Source: Blakeslea trispora (Eukaryota > Mucoromycota > Mucoromycetes > Mucorales > Choanephoraceae). From it: a stretch of 64,000 bases of DNA. The notes beneath the pieces are model-generated. The model was not told where the DNA came from and did no database searches. It worked only from the letters and a program-made list of their open reading frames with translations. Shown in pieces: positions 44,354-55,678 of the stretch (positions are counted from its first letter, which is position 1; each line of letters opens with the position of its first letter). The position numbers were made by a program, and so were the translations under genes. The DNA lies in the NCBI GenBank assembly GCA_025331445.1, contig JAIWNE010000104.1:54770-118769 (forward strand). Reading direction: 5' to 3'.

Positions 44354-44738
44354 TGTCAGTTTCACGTAGGTATGAGGCTTTTATAATTCAGCTATTACGC
44401 CTGTGAAACTGATATATAATATGATCACTGTAATGTGGAGATATTAAAAAATGTTCTTTATTTATAATGGAGAATAAGTCTATGATATTACCTGTAATGT
44501 GGAGATATTAAAAGATAAAGTATCATTAATATCTCACATTACAGTCTATTTATATTAAGGGGCAAAGTCTGGTCCGGTTCGGCGCTGCCTCTTGGCCGGA
44601 CTACTGCTGCTGAGTCTGGGTTTGAACTTGCGCTTCTTGTTCACATTCCAGTTGCGTAGAAACGCCGGTATCTTTTCAGTATTGACAAAATCCAAACTTA
44701 TTTGGTTGCTATGGTAATGCCTATTTATCTCCATGACA
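44354..44738 (-). repeat. 3' LTR of the Gypsy element
   Basis: 385 bp, about 98 percent identical to the LTR at 50905-51289. All six or so differences lie in the last 75 bp, the coding part. It contains internal inverted repeats: TCAGTTTCAC/GTGAAACTGA near its start, and TGTAATGTGGAGATATT (twice) against AATATCTCACATTACAG at about 44528-44544. The purine tract AAGAGGGGGATAA (minus strand, 44739-44751) immediately precedes it and is the likely polypurine tract. Confidence 0.93.
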
Positions 44739-45850
44739 TTATCCCCCTCTTGAACGCTTGTTCGTCTCTGAACAACTGTAGAAGAACCGGAAAGTCCTAA
44801 GGATGGTGTAGGGGGTGGAGGAGGACAAACATCACTGGCAGGTGAGGCATTCAATAGTAGTGGGCTTGAATATGTTATCGATTGTACAGGTGGAGGCGGT
44901 GTACTCGATATTGGGGTGACATCGATCACTTCAACTGGGACATCAGAGTTTGACTCACGCAAGCCAAGAGAAGATGAGGGGTTGATCAACGGCACAGCTG
45001 TTACAGGGGGCGCATTTGGGTGTACTTGTTTATCAGACTGTACGAGAGCGATAGCCTGACTTTGGCCTTGGATGAGGACAACCTGATTATTTGAGCCTAC
45101 AATATTAATTGTTGGCTGTGTTGGAATGGACGGAGACGTATTCTTTTGTTCTTCTATATCATGTTGGTCCACTTGTTCCATTTCACTGGTTACAGACGCC
45201 TCTTGAATGTCTGTATCGTGTACAAAGTCAGCAATGTCTATACGTTCATCCGGAAAAGCAGATGGTTCTTGTTCATTGGTTTCAGACGTAGGAGAGATTA
45301 ACATGGGTGACACTGCACCCGATGTTGTTGGACTTGATGACGAGGAACTGGGTGGTGGTACGCTTTCATCACTCGAACTGAATTGGCCACTATTTTGTTC
45401 ATTCGTGGTTGAACTGCTGTCGCTGGATATTGCAATAATATCTGTTGGTGGCAAATTGCAAACCTCAAGATGATGAGACGACGGGACTTCAGTGGTGGTG
45501 TGTCTTGAAACCTGTTTTAGTTCAGAGGCTATACCACTCGCAGCACTGTGAAAACTCTCATCGTCTTTGATGCTATCTTCTTGGTCCTGCTTGTCATAAT
45601 TATTTACTTCTTGTTGATCATCCTCATTTGCAACGCTTTGACACAACGAGACCATGTCTTCATCCGGTAATGACAAAATGTCATTGTGACTGCTACAAAT
45701 TGACAATGCATCATTTTCATGAAGAGGTGGTACTGGTAGATGACTATAATCAACCTGCTCAGCTTGTGATGTAGGTAATGAAGGAATAATAGTCGCAGGG
45801 TCTATTAATGGTAGTGATGGTACACTGATAGGAGGGGGAGACAGACTGGC
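44555..45850 (-). pseudogene. C-terminal extension of Gypsy pol reaching into the LTR
   Basis: This region is in the same frame as pol and separated from it only by a TAA at 45851-45853. There is no ATG near its start, so it is best read as a pol extension of about 430 residues cut off by a nonsense change. It is rich in Ser, Thr, Pro, Gln and acidic residues (low complexity) and ends with a compact block FVNTEKIPAFLRNWNVN, KKRKFKP and a basic KRQRRTGP tail. That last block is encoded inside the 3' LTR. Diverged versions at 44180-44350 and 41148-41240 suggest the tail is conserved. Possible roles (nuclear entry, chromatin tethering) are speculation. Confidence 0.65.
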
Positions 45851-47149
45851 TTAGCGAGACATAGGCAGAAAAGTAGAATCACTGATATCTGAATTAGACG
45901 TGTACGTAGGAGTAATTGGGTCTATATGGTCTGCTTGTATACTATAGTCCTTTGATGCTTCTCTTACTATGCGGCGAGAGGCAGTGGGATCATACCATGG
46001 CTCACTAGGCTTTTGACCTTCAGCTGGCTTTAGTCTGTCAACATGTACCAGAGAGTTCAAAGGCTTTCCAGACATTGTTTTCAACCGATAGGTACAATAT
46101 TCCGGGTAATGAGCAACAACCATATATGGCCCTTTGAATATAGGTTCAAGACCGTATCGACCTTCGTGCGACAACATCACCATGTCACCTGGCTCAAACG
46201 AGACTTTCTTGATGTGAGCGTCCCATCTTTCTTTGTCTTTATCAGCAATGGCCTTTAACCTAAATTCTGCAGCTGCTCTATGCTGGCCTAGTTCTTCAAG
46301 CTCACGCGAAGTCAAGTCAGCGATGGTGCGAGGATCTGCTTTAGCTGATCTATCCAAGTACGGCTGTACTTCGTCTCCTGGAAGGCGTGGCTCCCGACCG
46401 TAGACCAGATAAAATGGTGAATAACTAGTCGTACTGTGCTTACGAACCCGAGTGGCCCACAAAGCAGCCTGAACAAAGTCATCCCATCTATGGATGGCTC
46501 TATTAGCATACTTTCTTAGCATCTGTTTTATCGTTCCATTGTAACGTTTCACCTTGCTATTAGTACGGGGATGGAAAGCTGACGTCAACTTGTGGTTGAC
46601 ACCAACACGTCTCATGTAAGCCTCTACCATACTGCTGGTGAAATTTGCGCCACGGTCAGTGACTATTTCAGCAGGGCAACCGAATCTCATCACTATCTCC
46701 TCATATATGAAGTCTGCAACTGCCTCTTGAGAGGCAACGGGTACTGCTCTGGCTATGGGCCAATTGGTGAGCGAATCCACCGCGGTAAGCAACCACTTTT
46801 TTCCATTGATAGTGGTGGGCATCTCTCCCACAAAGTCCAGATGCCAACGTTCGAAGGCTTTCGGAACCGGCAGCGGATGCATCACGTCTTGGTAAGCTTT
46901 GGTACGACGACTGTTCACTTGACATTGTGGACATGTTTTCAACCATTCTTGAATGTCTTTTTTCATGGATGGCCACCAGTAGCGAGACTCCATCATGTGT
47001 ATCATCGTTTTCACACCAGCATGTCCAAATCCAACATGGTATTTTTCAACCCAATCAGCTCTATCTTCAAAGGGTACAAACTTTACTTCCTTGACTTCAG
47101 AGGTTTGACTGTCCTTTTCCCCCCTCTTCAGAGTTACCTTACGGTATAC
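45851..47149 (-). pseudogene. Gypsy integrase with mutated catalytic residue
   Basis: The integrase part of pol. The HHCC zinc domain is present (YHVGFGHAG...IHMM, then TCPQCQ). Core motifs are WHLDFVGEMP (first Asp, about 46822-46842) and VTDRGANF (second Asp, about 46650-46675). The third acidic residue is missing: the site 35 residues on reads NSKVKRYNG, with Lys where Glu is normal (about 46541-46562), a GAA to AAA type change. The C-terminal region has GDMVMLSHEGRY...GPYMVV and VHVDRLKP, typical of Gypsy integrases. A TGA at 47150-47152 (expected Trp) separates it from RNase H. The element can no longer integrate itself. Confidence 0.9.
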
Positions 47150-48362
47150 TCAATTATGCTGAACAGAGAAGTGAGGTCGCTGGGCTTTCAGATGATTCTT
47201 TAGTTGTTTTGATTTCAGCTTGTCTATGTTTTCCTCTTTCAAATACAACAAGGGCCAGTCTGCTTTAAGTTCTGGAGATAATTGATCCCATGTGGCATAC
47301 AAGAAGTCAGGCTCCAAGGAGTCAACAAGGGGATGGTCCGCCAGTTCAGCACTACGTGACAAGGCGTCGGCCACTGCGTTCTCTTTACCTGGTTTGTACT
47401 GCACAGTAGGAGAGTAAAGCTCATACTCAGCGATCCACCTCACAAGCCTGCTAGTTGATTTCGTCTGTGATTGGAAATACAGCAAAGGCTTATGATCACA
47501 CAGAATAGTGTAACCTGCTTTGCAACCATCCACTAAGCACCGCCAAGTACGTAAGGCATGTATGATCGCAATCAGTTCACGCTCTTGTGCTGGGAATTTC
47601 TGCTCGGCACTAGACAGCTTACGCGACTCATATGCAATTGGAGCCCAAGTATTGGTCTTATTATCCGGCTGAAGCAAAACAGCACCCACACCAAAGTCAC
47701 TGGCATCTGTTTCAATGCGAAAGGGTAGCTCTAGATTCGGCAGACGAAGAACAGGAGGTGAGGTAAGCAAGGTCTTAAGTTTAGCAAAACTCTCTTCACA
47801 TCTATTATTCCAAATTATAGCGCGCTTCTTTGCACCCGTACCATGCGTCAGCTCTGTTAGTGGTGTCGCTATGGAACTAAAGTTCGGACAGAACCTACGG
47901 TAATGCTGAGCTAAACCCAAGAACTGTCTTACTTCCTGGACATTGGTGGGACGAGGCCAGTTATGGATAGCTTTTACCTTAGAGTCAGACGGTAAGATAC
48001 CCTGGGCACTAATCTTAAACCCGAGAAACTCAAGTTCACGAGCGGCGAACGTACACTTCTTAACATTGAGTATAAGTTTTGCATCTTCCAAACGTTTCAA
48101 CGCCTCAACAACATGACGCTTATGATCCTCCTCAGTCTTACTAAAGATCAGTATATCATCGAGATATACCAAGGCGAAACGATCGATACAACCCTCTAGC
48201 ACTTGATTCATCATTGACTGGAACGTAGGAGGGGCATTGCTCAGGCCAAAGGGGAGTACCAGAAACTCAAACTTACCATACCGTGTGTTAAATGCAGTTT
48301 TAGGTATATCTGAATCTTGCACCCTGATCTGATGATAACCAGATTTGAGGTCTAATGTAGTG
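47150..48362 (-). pseudogene. Gypsy reverse transcriptase (C-terminal part) and RNase H
   Basis: Reads [29 protein letters not shown] and the catalytic YLDDILIFS (about 48146-48172). The RT thumb and connection follow, then RNase H with IETDASDFGVGAVLL, ERELIAIIHALRTW, TILCDHKPLLYF and VADALSR. The segment is joined to the upstream RT frame by a +1 base in an A run at 48363-48368. It ends at TGA 47150-47152, where Trp is expected. Confidence 0.92.
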
Positions 48363-50699
48363 AAAAAACGAAGCTCCCTGAAGGTGGTCTAAACACTCGT
48401 CTATCCTGGGTAGTGGCGTGGCGTTTCTTTTGGTCAGACTATTGATAGCGCGATAGTCTATGCACATGCACATTGACCCATCCTTCTTTTTTACAAGTAA
48501 CACCGGTGACCCCCACGGAGAACTACTACGACGTATTAGACCCAACGACAAGAGCTCATTCAATTGTTTATTGAGTTCATTCAGTTCAGCGGGACTCATA
48601 CGAAACGGCATTCGATTCAGTAGTTTTGCATCGCCTATGTTAATAGCATGTTGTACACCTCTTTCAGGCGGAAGGCCAGGAAGGGCATCTAAAAACACAG
48701 AGGGAAACTCTCTTTGCAAGTGAGACCAAAAAGATGAATCGTCATTTTCAGATGAGAAAGAAAGAGACGCATCATTAACCAGGAAAAGAAAGCAGGCCTC
48801 GGCACCCTCTTTTTCCACCGCCTTCTTGGCTTGACTCTTGGATATGAGATAGTTAAGGCTAGTAGGTGTCTCATCGGCTTTTATTTCATTACTCAAGTGA
48901 TCATGAATGGGTAAGATGACACCGCTAGCACCAATGTCAAGACAGCAAGACACAGACCAAGAATCGTCTAACCAGTTTACCTTTGGCTTATGCTCTTTCA
49001 GCCAAGAACGACCTAAGATGATGTCAAACTTGGTTTCAAACACGAAGGCAGACATTGAACTGGAGTGTCCTTGCAAGTCGAGGTTGAACACCACTCGTTC
49101 AGTAATAGGGGCGGTATCACCTCCAGCAGTTTCTACCTCACGTCCACAAACATTCTGATGCGTACCTTCTATTAGCTTTGATATTTGTGGTGAGATATAG
49201 TTCTCACTAGCGCCGTTGTCGATTAGTACATGTATGTCCAATGGAGAACCACCAGACGACATGACTACACCATGATAGAGCGGAAGATTACATGACACAA
49301 CCGTGTTCAAGTTCGAAAGATGGACTGCATCTAATGCAAGAGACGAATGGTTCAGATTATGATCGCGGTCGATCGTATCCTTGTCTGAAGGAATACCTGC
49401 CACCTCAATAGGTTTGAGTTCAATTGGTAGATGATTCACATCTTTCACAGGACCTGTCACTTTAGCTGCAGAAGAAGAAGAAGAAGGAGAAAACGGAGGT
49501 TTCAACTTATTTTCACAGCTTAGCTTAGGCTCAGACTTAGTCAGAATGACTTCATCATTAAGACATTTCGATTGATCAGGGGTAGAATAAGATGATGAAT
49601 GAGCTATTTTATTCTGAGAGATAGACTTAGATGAACGAGTATTTTCACAATCAACTTCAGAAATAGGAGAGTCAATAGCATTCAAGGAGGAAGACTTGGG
49701 ACCAGCACCTGAAGAACCACGATTGTTACCTTGATTGTTACGATAACGGTCTTTCATTCTTGATTCATAGTTTGCCAGGTTCTTGGCACGAGTACGACAG
49801 TCACTAATCTTATGACCTTTGCGCGAGCAGTAATGGTATGTACCGTTAAAGGAGGAACCACGCGAAGCACGAGTATCTTTTGCACTACCAGCGAGAGAAC
49901 CTTGTTGGTGACGACGTGAATGAAGGACATCGCAGTCCATCGGATCATCAATAGCCTGGGGTGCCTCAACAAGTGTACCAGCAGTACCAGAAGGACGACC
50001 AGTGTGGACAGCATAGGTAGGACTCTGGGAGTTAGAACGCAGAGATGGGTGGTGAGAGGCTTCGAAATCAAGGGCTTCACGGAGTACACATTCCATAGTA
50101 CGATTTTCAATACTTATGCCCCTGATACGTTGAACAAGTTCCACGTCACGAAGACCACGAAAGAAAATATCAGACAGGAATCGGTCCATTACTTGTTGAG
50201 CGGTTTGACCAGACGAGGTGGGCAACATAGAAATGTCCATAAACGTATCGACATACGCTTTGATTGATGATGTTTGGCGAGTGTTGTACAGACGATCACG
50301 CACTATGTCCTCTGCATTAGCAGGTCGAAAGGTGATGATTAGTAATTGTTTAAAAGATGACCGATCAGTGGGGCCTGTGCCATTCGTTTCTTGATTGGAA
50401 AACCATGCCTCTGCGCGACCAGAGAGAAGCGTGCGTGCAAAGCGAAAGGTTTGGACTTCATCTCAAGAGTAGTATTCCTTTAGTCGTTCGATTGACCTAA
50501 GCCAACCATCCAGCTTCCAGACGTTACGGCTACCATCGTAAGATTCAGGTCGTTGGAGTTGAATAGATGGAGGCTTAGCGATCGTATTTTGGGACGAATC
50601 AGAGGTCTGCGATTGGAGCACCCTGGTCAACTGAGTTACAAAGTCGATAACAGCAGGATGGACGGTAGATTCTTGAGTAGATTGATGCGTATTATCCAT
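48363..50699 (-). pseudogene. Gypsy gag, aspartic protease and N-terminal reverse transcriptase
   Basis: ATG 50699 starts gag (MDNTHQSTQESTVHPAVIDF). The capsid-like part contains AEAWFSNQ and [18 protein letters not shown] at 50463-50465 replaces an expected Trp (YYS-W-DEVQTF). The zinc knuckle reads [15 protein letters not shown], so the first of the usual CCHC cysteines is gone. The protease active site is [11 protein letters not shown] (about 49200-49232). RT begins with [14 protein letters not shown], continues with [20 protein letters not shown], and the [13 protein letters not shown] motif reads [11 protein letters not shown]. The frame is lost at the A run 48363-48368. Gag and pol share one frame, so a single polyprotein is likely. 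Confidence 0.9.
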
Positions 50700-50884
50700 T
50701 TAAGAGAAAAGTTCAGAGAATAGGACAGAAGACAGATGTAGAACAGAGACAGAGAGAAAGAGAGAAAAATTTGTGATGACGATGATCGATAATTTTTTGT
50801 TGTCAGATAAAGAAGATTGACACAGATGTAAGGACTTGCAATAACCAGTAAATGGAGAGTAGAAGAGAGGAGGACAGAAAAAAA

Positions 50885-50902
50885 AAAGCAGAGATGCTAC
50901 CA
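50885..50902 (-). other. Primer-binding site candidate
   Basis: On the minus strand, two bases after the 5' LTR, the sequence is TGGTAGCATCTCTGC. TGG matches a tRNA CCA end, and TGGTAGC resembles initiator-Met primer sites of fungal retroelements. The exact tRNA cannot be confirmed here. Confidence 0.55.
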
Positions 50903-50904
50903 GT

Positions 50905-51289
50905 TGTCAGTTTCACGTAGGTATGAGGCTTTTATAATTCAGCTATTACGCCTGTGAAACTGATATATAATATGATCACTGTAATGTGGAGATATTAAAA
51001 AATGTTCTTTATTTATAATGGAGAATAAGTCTATGATATTACCTGTAATGTGGAGATATTAAAAGATAAAGTATCATTAATATCTCACATTACAGTCTAT
51101 TTATATTAAGGGGCAAAGTCTGGTCCGGTTCGGCGCTGCCTCTTGGCCGGACTACTGCTGCTGAGTCTGGGTTTGAACTTGCGCTTCTTGTTCACATTCC
51201 AGTTGCGTAGAAACGCAGGTATCTCTTCGGTATTGGGAAAATCCAAACTTATTTGGTTGCTATGGTAATGCCTATTTGTCTCCATGACA
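50905..51289 (-). repeat. 5' LTR of the Gypsy element
   Basis: 385 bp with TGTCA/TGACA ends. It should carry the promoter for the minus-strand transcript. It also contains the same coding tail as the 3' LTR, although here it would only be untranslated leader. Confidence 0.93.
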
Positions 51290-53100
51290 GATTGACAAAC
51301 TTATATCTCTGCTGTATGTTTACCTTTGATTCGAACAAGCACTACACCAAATGTCGGTCCGCTATACAGTGGACGCCCGGGTTGGACTGGCCGTCCACCG
51401 CTGTCAAATTTCCAACTTTTGATTTCGACTATGAAAGTTGCTGTTTTTTTGGCAGATATTTAGATGTATCTTTTAGGCTTCCAAAACTTTTTACAGAATT
51501 GAATTTGGATGTGTTTTTATAAAGCTATTACCATTTACATTTCTTCTATCATTTCACTGCTTAAAAAAATTTTCGCTCTTTGAATTTTTTTGGCAGTGAT
51601 TTTTTTCTGCTTGAGATTTTACAGCAACTTGATTTCCTTAATGCTGAGGAGTTTGAAATGTCTTGTCATTTTTTCTTCAAAAAATACAAAGACCTAAAAA
51701 ATCACTACTTAAAAAATTGGAAAATACTTTCGAAAACGGGAGATTTACAAATTGAGAATGAGACTCACAAAATAATTGGGATAATCTTTTAAAAATGGGA
51801 AATAAAAAACTTAAAGCAGTGAAAAAAAGAGACACTCTAAAATTAAATGCCAAAAAAAACTTGAAGAAAAAAGACACTTAAATAAAGACATCTAAAGAAT
51901 AAGACGCTGTAATAAAGACATTGAAATAAATGAACTAAGATAAACATACTTTAAAAAAACCTTTGAAGAAAAGGCAACTTGTAAAAATAAAAGCAAAAAA
52001 AAAAAGAGTTTTGTGAAGGACATGCAAACTCATCTCGGTCTCATCTCCCAAGTTACCCAGTAGTGCGTTCAAGGTAAGCCTCTACTCTAAAACCCCCTTT
52101 CTCCTGTTCCACTTTTGTAAGCTTAACAGGTCAAAATATAAGAAGTAAGAACTTGCAATAGTTCATTTACTTCTTTTTCCTCTTGTATATGCTCATTTTA
52201 TACCAAAATCCACATTCTTTCTTTTCATGTACTGAGACAAAAATAAATAAATGGTTGATCCATAAAATAACGCGTAAACAGTCGTTGTTTATTGTGAAAA
52301 AGTGTATTCCATTCACAAAAAAGATCTTCTCGTTCATAAAGTAGTCCTCTTCTTTTCAAAACCAAAAAAGAGAAAGGACATAGTTGATTCTCAACACGGC
52401 AATGTAACTTACCTTTTGCTTGGCATATATGATGAGGATCAAGCTTAATACTGAAGAAGAAAAAAATAGCAGCCTGGTATTTTTTTTTCTTAGATTGAAG
52501 TCAACTTGCAGCTTAAAAGCTTTCCTGACTGTTCTCTTTTCGTTGCATATCCCAATCAGAGTCTACGCTTGGAATGTCTGTGTCCAATATACTGCATTGC
52601 TGAAATGAAATAAGCTCGCTAAGTCTCATCTGCTTTCAGCACGATAAATAAACTATGAGTTAAGGCTACTTGTAATAAAAAAAATAAATAAATTCAAGTG
52701 AGAGAAAAAAAATGTGTGTGTGATTTTGGCTGAGATTGAATAGAGCTATTTCTCTTTATTTTTTATTTTTTTAAAGTGTACTTATACGTGCCCATGTCGA
52801 CAGTTCTGATGTCGTTTTTTGGACACAAAAAAAAAGAAAAGAGGTGCCTGTTTGTAGCTATATTAAAGGGACACGTTACTGAATGCTTATAGTGCACTTG
52901 AAGCGCTCTCTTAGTCGCTTTTCATAGATTTTTTAACGATTAAGTAAAGTCAAGATATTTTATTCTTGTGTCAGTGATTCAATAATAAAATCTGTCAGTG
53001 TGATATTTTTCTCTCTCTCTCTCTTTTTTTTGTTATTGACAAGACCCAAATAGGAAGCTGTCAATAAGTTGAAAATTTTTCTTTCTTCCTTTCTTTTCCG
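51290..53100. other. AT-rich region with no supported gene
   Basis: Homopolymer A and T runs dominate. Short frames at 51253-51522 and 51580-51792 start in the LTR or in low-complexity DNA and show no recognisable motif. A phrase at 52021-52071 (starting MQTHLGLISQVTQ, then TAG and a GTAAGC donor) may be a lost exon. Confidence 0.4.
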
Positions 53101-53570
53101 TTTTTCTCTCTTTTTTATTACTTTTTTAAAGTATACAGGTAAGTCTTTTTCTTTTTTTCTTCGGTCAAGCCACTAATAGTCTACTTCCATTTACTTAGTT
53201 CTTGTCTTTAATTGATATGTGTTTACTTTGTTGTATAACTTGAGGTAATTATTCATGAGCATCTATGTTGTAATTCTTTTTATTCACATACTTCTTTCGT
53301 TTAGAGCCTGGTTGTGCTCAATAATGATATTATTTACAAGGACCCTGTTGATGGCTTTTTTAAACGTAAGTAAGATATCAGAATCTATGATTTCCGTATA
53401 ACTTATTGCTTTCTTTTTAGGCTTTCAAATGCTGGCATGCTCCTTTGTCACAGTAAACTGCCTTTCATATTGCCCCTAACCATGGATCGTCTGTAAGTAC
53501 ATTTGTCACTTCTTTTTGTGCTATTTCCCTTTTAACTAATGATGGTGTTGTTTTAGTTCAAATCCGGTTG
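53101..53570 (+). other. Possible spliced transcript, coding potential unclear
   Basis: Splice-like signals alternate in order: donor GTAAGTC at about 53139, acceptor CGTTTAG near 53304, donor GTAAGTAAG near 53368, acceptor TTTTTAG near 53420, donor GTAAGTAC near 53491, acceptor GTTTTAG near 53557. The enclosed exon 53305-53367 can read VLNNDIIYKDPVDGFFK, but the joined frame soon meets a stop. It may be a non-coding or decayed host transcript. Confidence 0.25.
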
Positions 53571-54131
53571 TTCCTTGTTTAGTTTGTTTTCTGCCTTTTG
53601 GATGTAAAATTGCTGTCTCTCTCCATCTGCTTTTATGGTCTGTCTGTTGCGTTTGTGTCTCAATTCGAATTGCTCTTTCCTGTACTCTGATCGCTCTTGT
53701 CATCGCTATTTCTCGAAGCAATTTGCCATTTCTATCGGTTTTTTCTGGTCATATTCCCTACATCAACGAATTATTGCCCTTTTTTTTAATTTGCCTAATC
53801 CCCTAGTATTTTCCCCCGTAAAGAAGCCACTATTTTCAATCAAAAAAAGTTTTTTCTATAATAAAAAGCCACTTTTTTAAGCCTCTAATCCTCTTTATTT
53901 GCTGTAAACAGTCCAATTGTAAAGAATTATGTTTGCGTAAAGAAGCCTAATCTATCCAATTGCAATGATTTATTTTAATAAAAATACCGAGTATGAACCC
54001 AATTAGAACGAAATATTGAACGTATTTTTGCGAAAAGAAGCCAATTGAAAGAACTATTTCAAGAATGTAATCCAATTAGGTTGCTCCAATGAATACGGAA
54101 CACACGTTGGAAACGAGGCAGTTCTCGTAAT

Positions 54132-54270
54132 CTGTTTGCCATCGTGGAAATTGGGGCAGTAACCGTGATTCATTTGCCGTCGTGGTAACGAATGCATTAA
54201 TCGAAATTCATTTGCCGTCGTGTGAAACAGATGTGTTTCGAACCCAGGTTTCTACGACGGCAAATGAATT
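54132..54270. repeat. Cluster of ATTCATTTGCCGTCGTGG repeats, direct and inverted
   Basis: Direct copies at about 54168-54185 and 54206-54222, a variant (TTTGCCATCGTGG) at 54134-54146 and an inverted copy ACGACGGCAAATGAATT at 54253-54269. The last two can form a hairpin. No gene is associated. Confidence 0.75.
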
Positions 54271-55678
54271 GGGAGTGCCAAGTAGGTTCCTTACGAAGCA
54301 GACGTGTGTTCCGTAAAAATCATGGTTCGTTTGCCAACCTCTTCAGTGTAGTGGTGGTTGTAATGGTGTTGAGTTCGAGGTTAGTGATGTTGAACAAGTT
54401 GGTGTTGAAGTGTGATGAAGAAGAAAAAGCCCGTCAAAAAAAAATTTGTGTCTTCTGGTCGGAAAATCAATTGGTTAGGAATAGAAATGGCTGTGAGTGT
54501 CTATCAAGTAGGTCTATTACTGGTGTTGGAGTGTTGTCTATTCCCTTCGTTGCTTCTGTTACTACTATTTCCTTTGTATCCATATCGTCATCATTGTTGT
54601 TCATATCCTTTCTCTGTTTCTCTTATTTTTATTTTATTTTAATTGCTATTCTCATTTTTTTCCTTTGTATCTCTATGTATTCCATTCCTTTATTTTATTT
54701 TTGTTCTTTTCCCGTTTATCTTGTATCTCTTGTGGTAACCTCGTGCTCTTGCCGACTCTCAGTGTTGTTAAGAAGAAGTCAATTGAATGTGAGTTCAATT
54801 AATTGTCAAGTACAAGGTTACATTCTGTCAAGAATGATTGTGTTGCTTGGTGCAACTTAGACCCTGTCGGCGATCATTGTCAAAAAAAATATTAACAAAA
54901 AAGGTAACTCAAGAAACTGAAAGCGCTCGAATATTGATTGTAACAAGAGGTAACTGTGTGGTGTAAATTACTTGAAGTATAAGTAATGTCTCTATTTTTA
55001 TCATTGTAATAAACAATCTCTTTCTTTTACTTTCCCTGATTTACATACTTCTTCAATTTCCTTTTTGAAGCTAACAAGTGCCTAAATCCATATTATTCTC
55101 TGCATATAATTACGACGTAGTCTTTTACAGTCTTCTACTGAATATTATATCATTTGTGTTTATTTTTGAGAAGTCAAATATCAAAGGTAAACATAAGGGA
55201 GAATTATACCACTGTTATGATATTATCGTCTTTTTGTTTTGTTAGGATGTTCAGAGTAGATCACCTGACACTACAAAAAATTTACACTTGAGGCCTGAAA
55301 GTGATAAAAAATTTCCTACATTAAATGGGTCCTTTCACGGGGTTTTTTAGCAGTAAAAAATCAAATCTCTCAAAAATGGTCAGAATTTGCTGAAGCTTGG
55401 ACAGAGTGTATCCCTAATTGTCTAAAATACACTCATGTAAAAATATTGAAGTCTTTACTGCAAACAATTGCTTCTTTATAGCTATTGAATTAAAATTTTA
55501 TTTAACTTACAGAAAAAAAGGTCAAAAAATTTCAAAGTGCTAAAAAGTGTTTGGCTTCTGGGTTTTGTCACACATTAAAAAAGGAGAGGAAAAAAAAGAG
55601 AGAAAAAAACTCTGATAGACAAGCGGAAAATAAGCCAAACCATCCTGTTTCAAAAATGCTAAGTATGCTTAAAAGGAA
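54271..55678. other. Spacer without recognisable gene
   Basis: Contains a pyrimidine-rich stretch at 54540-54730 and AT-rich DNA. A long frame at 54222-54860 is composed of simple hydrophobic sequence and is not believed. The MULE at 55679 inserted at its right edge. Confidence 0.4.

Larger units (their letters stand above)
44354..51289 (-). mobile_element. Full-length Ty3/Gypsy retrotransposon
   Basis: A 6.9-kb element with 385-bp LTRs (44354-44738 and 50905-51289), starting TGTCA and ending TGACA. In minus orientation it carries a primer-binding site, gag, aspartic protease, reverse transcriptase, RNase H and integrase, then a long C-terminal extension that enters the 3' LTR. No convincing target duplication flanks it (CAATT on the left, GATTG on the right), so it may have recombined. 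The protease-RT-RNaseH-integrase order places it in Ty3/Gypsy. There is no chromodomain. Confidence 0.93.

Noticed and set aside
45851..45853. Separate third gene (env-like) after pol
   Set aside because: The downstream frame is the same as pol and has no ATG near its start. No signal peptide or membrane segment is seen. A pol extension cut by one stop is simpler.
46592..47203. 203-codon plus-strand ORF
   Set aside because: Antisense to the conserved integrase domain, which is clearly the real coding strand.
54222..54860. 212-codon plus-strand ORF
   Set aside because: The composition is simple hydrophobic and Ser/Val/Phe-rich from a pyrimidine-rich DNA tract. It starts within a repeat cluster and shows no domain.
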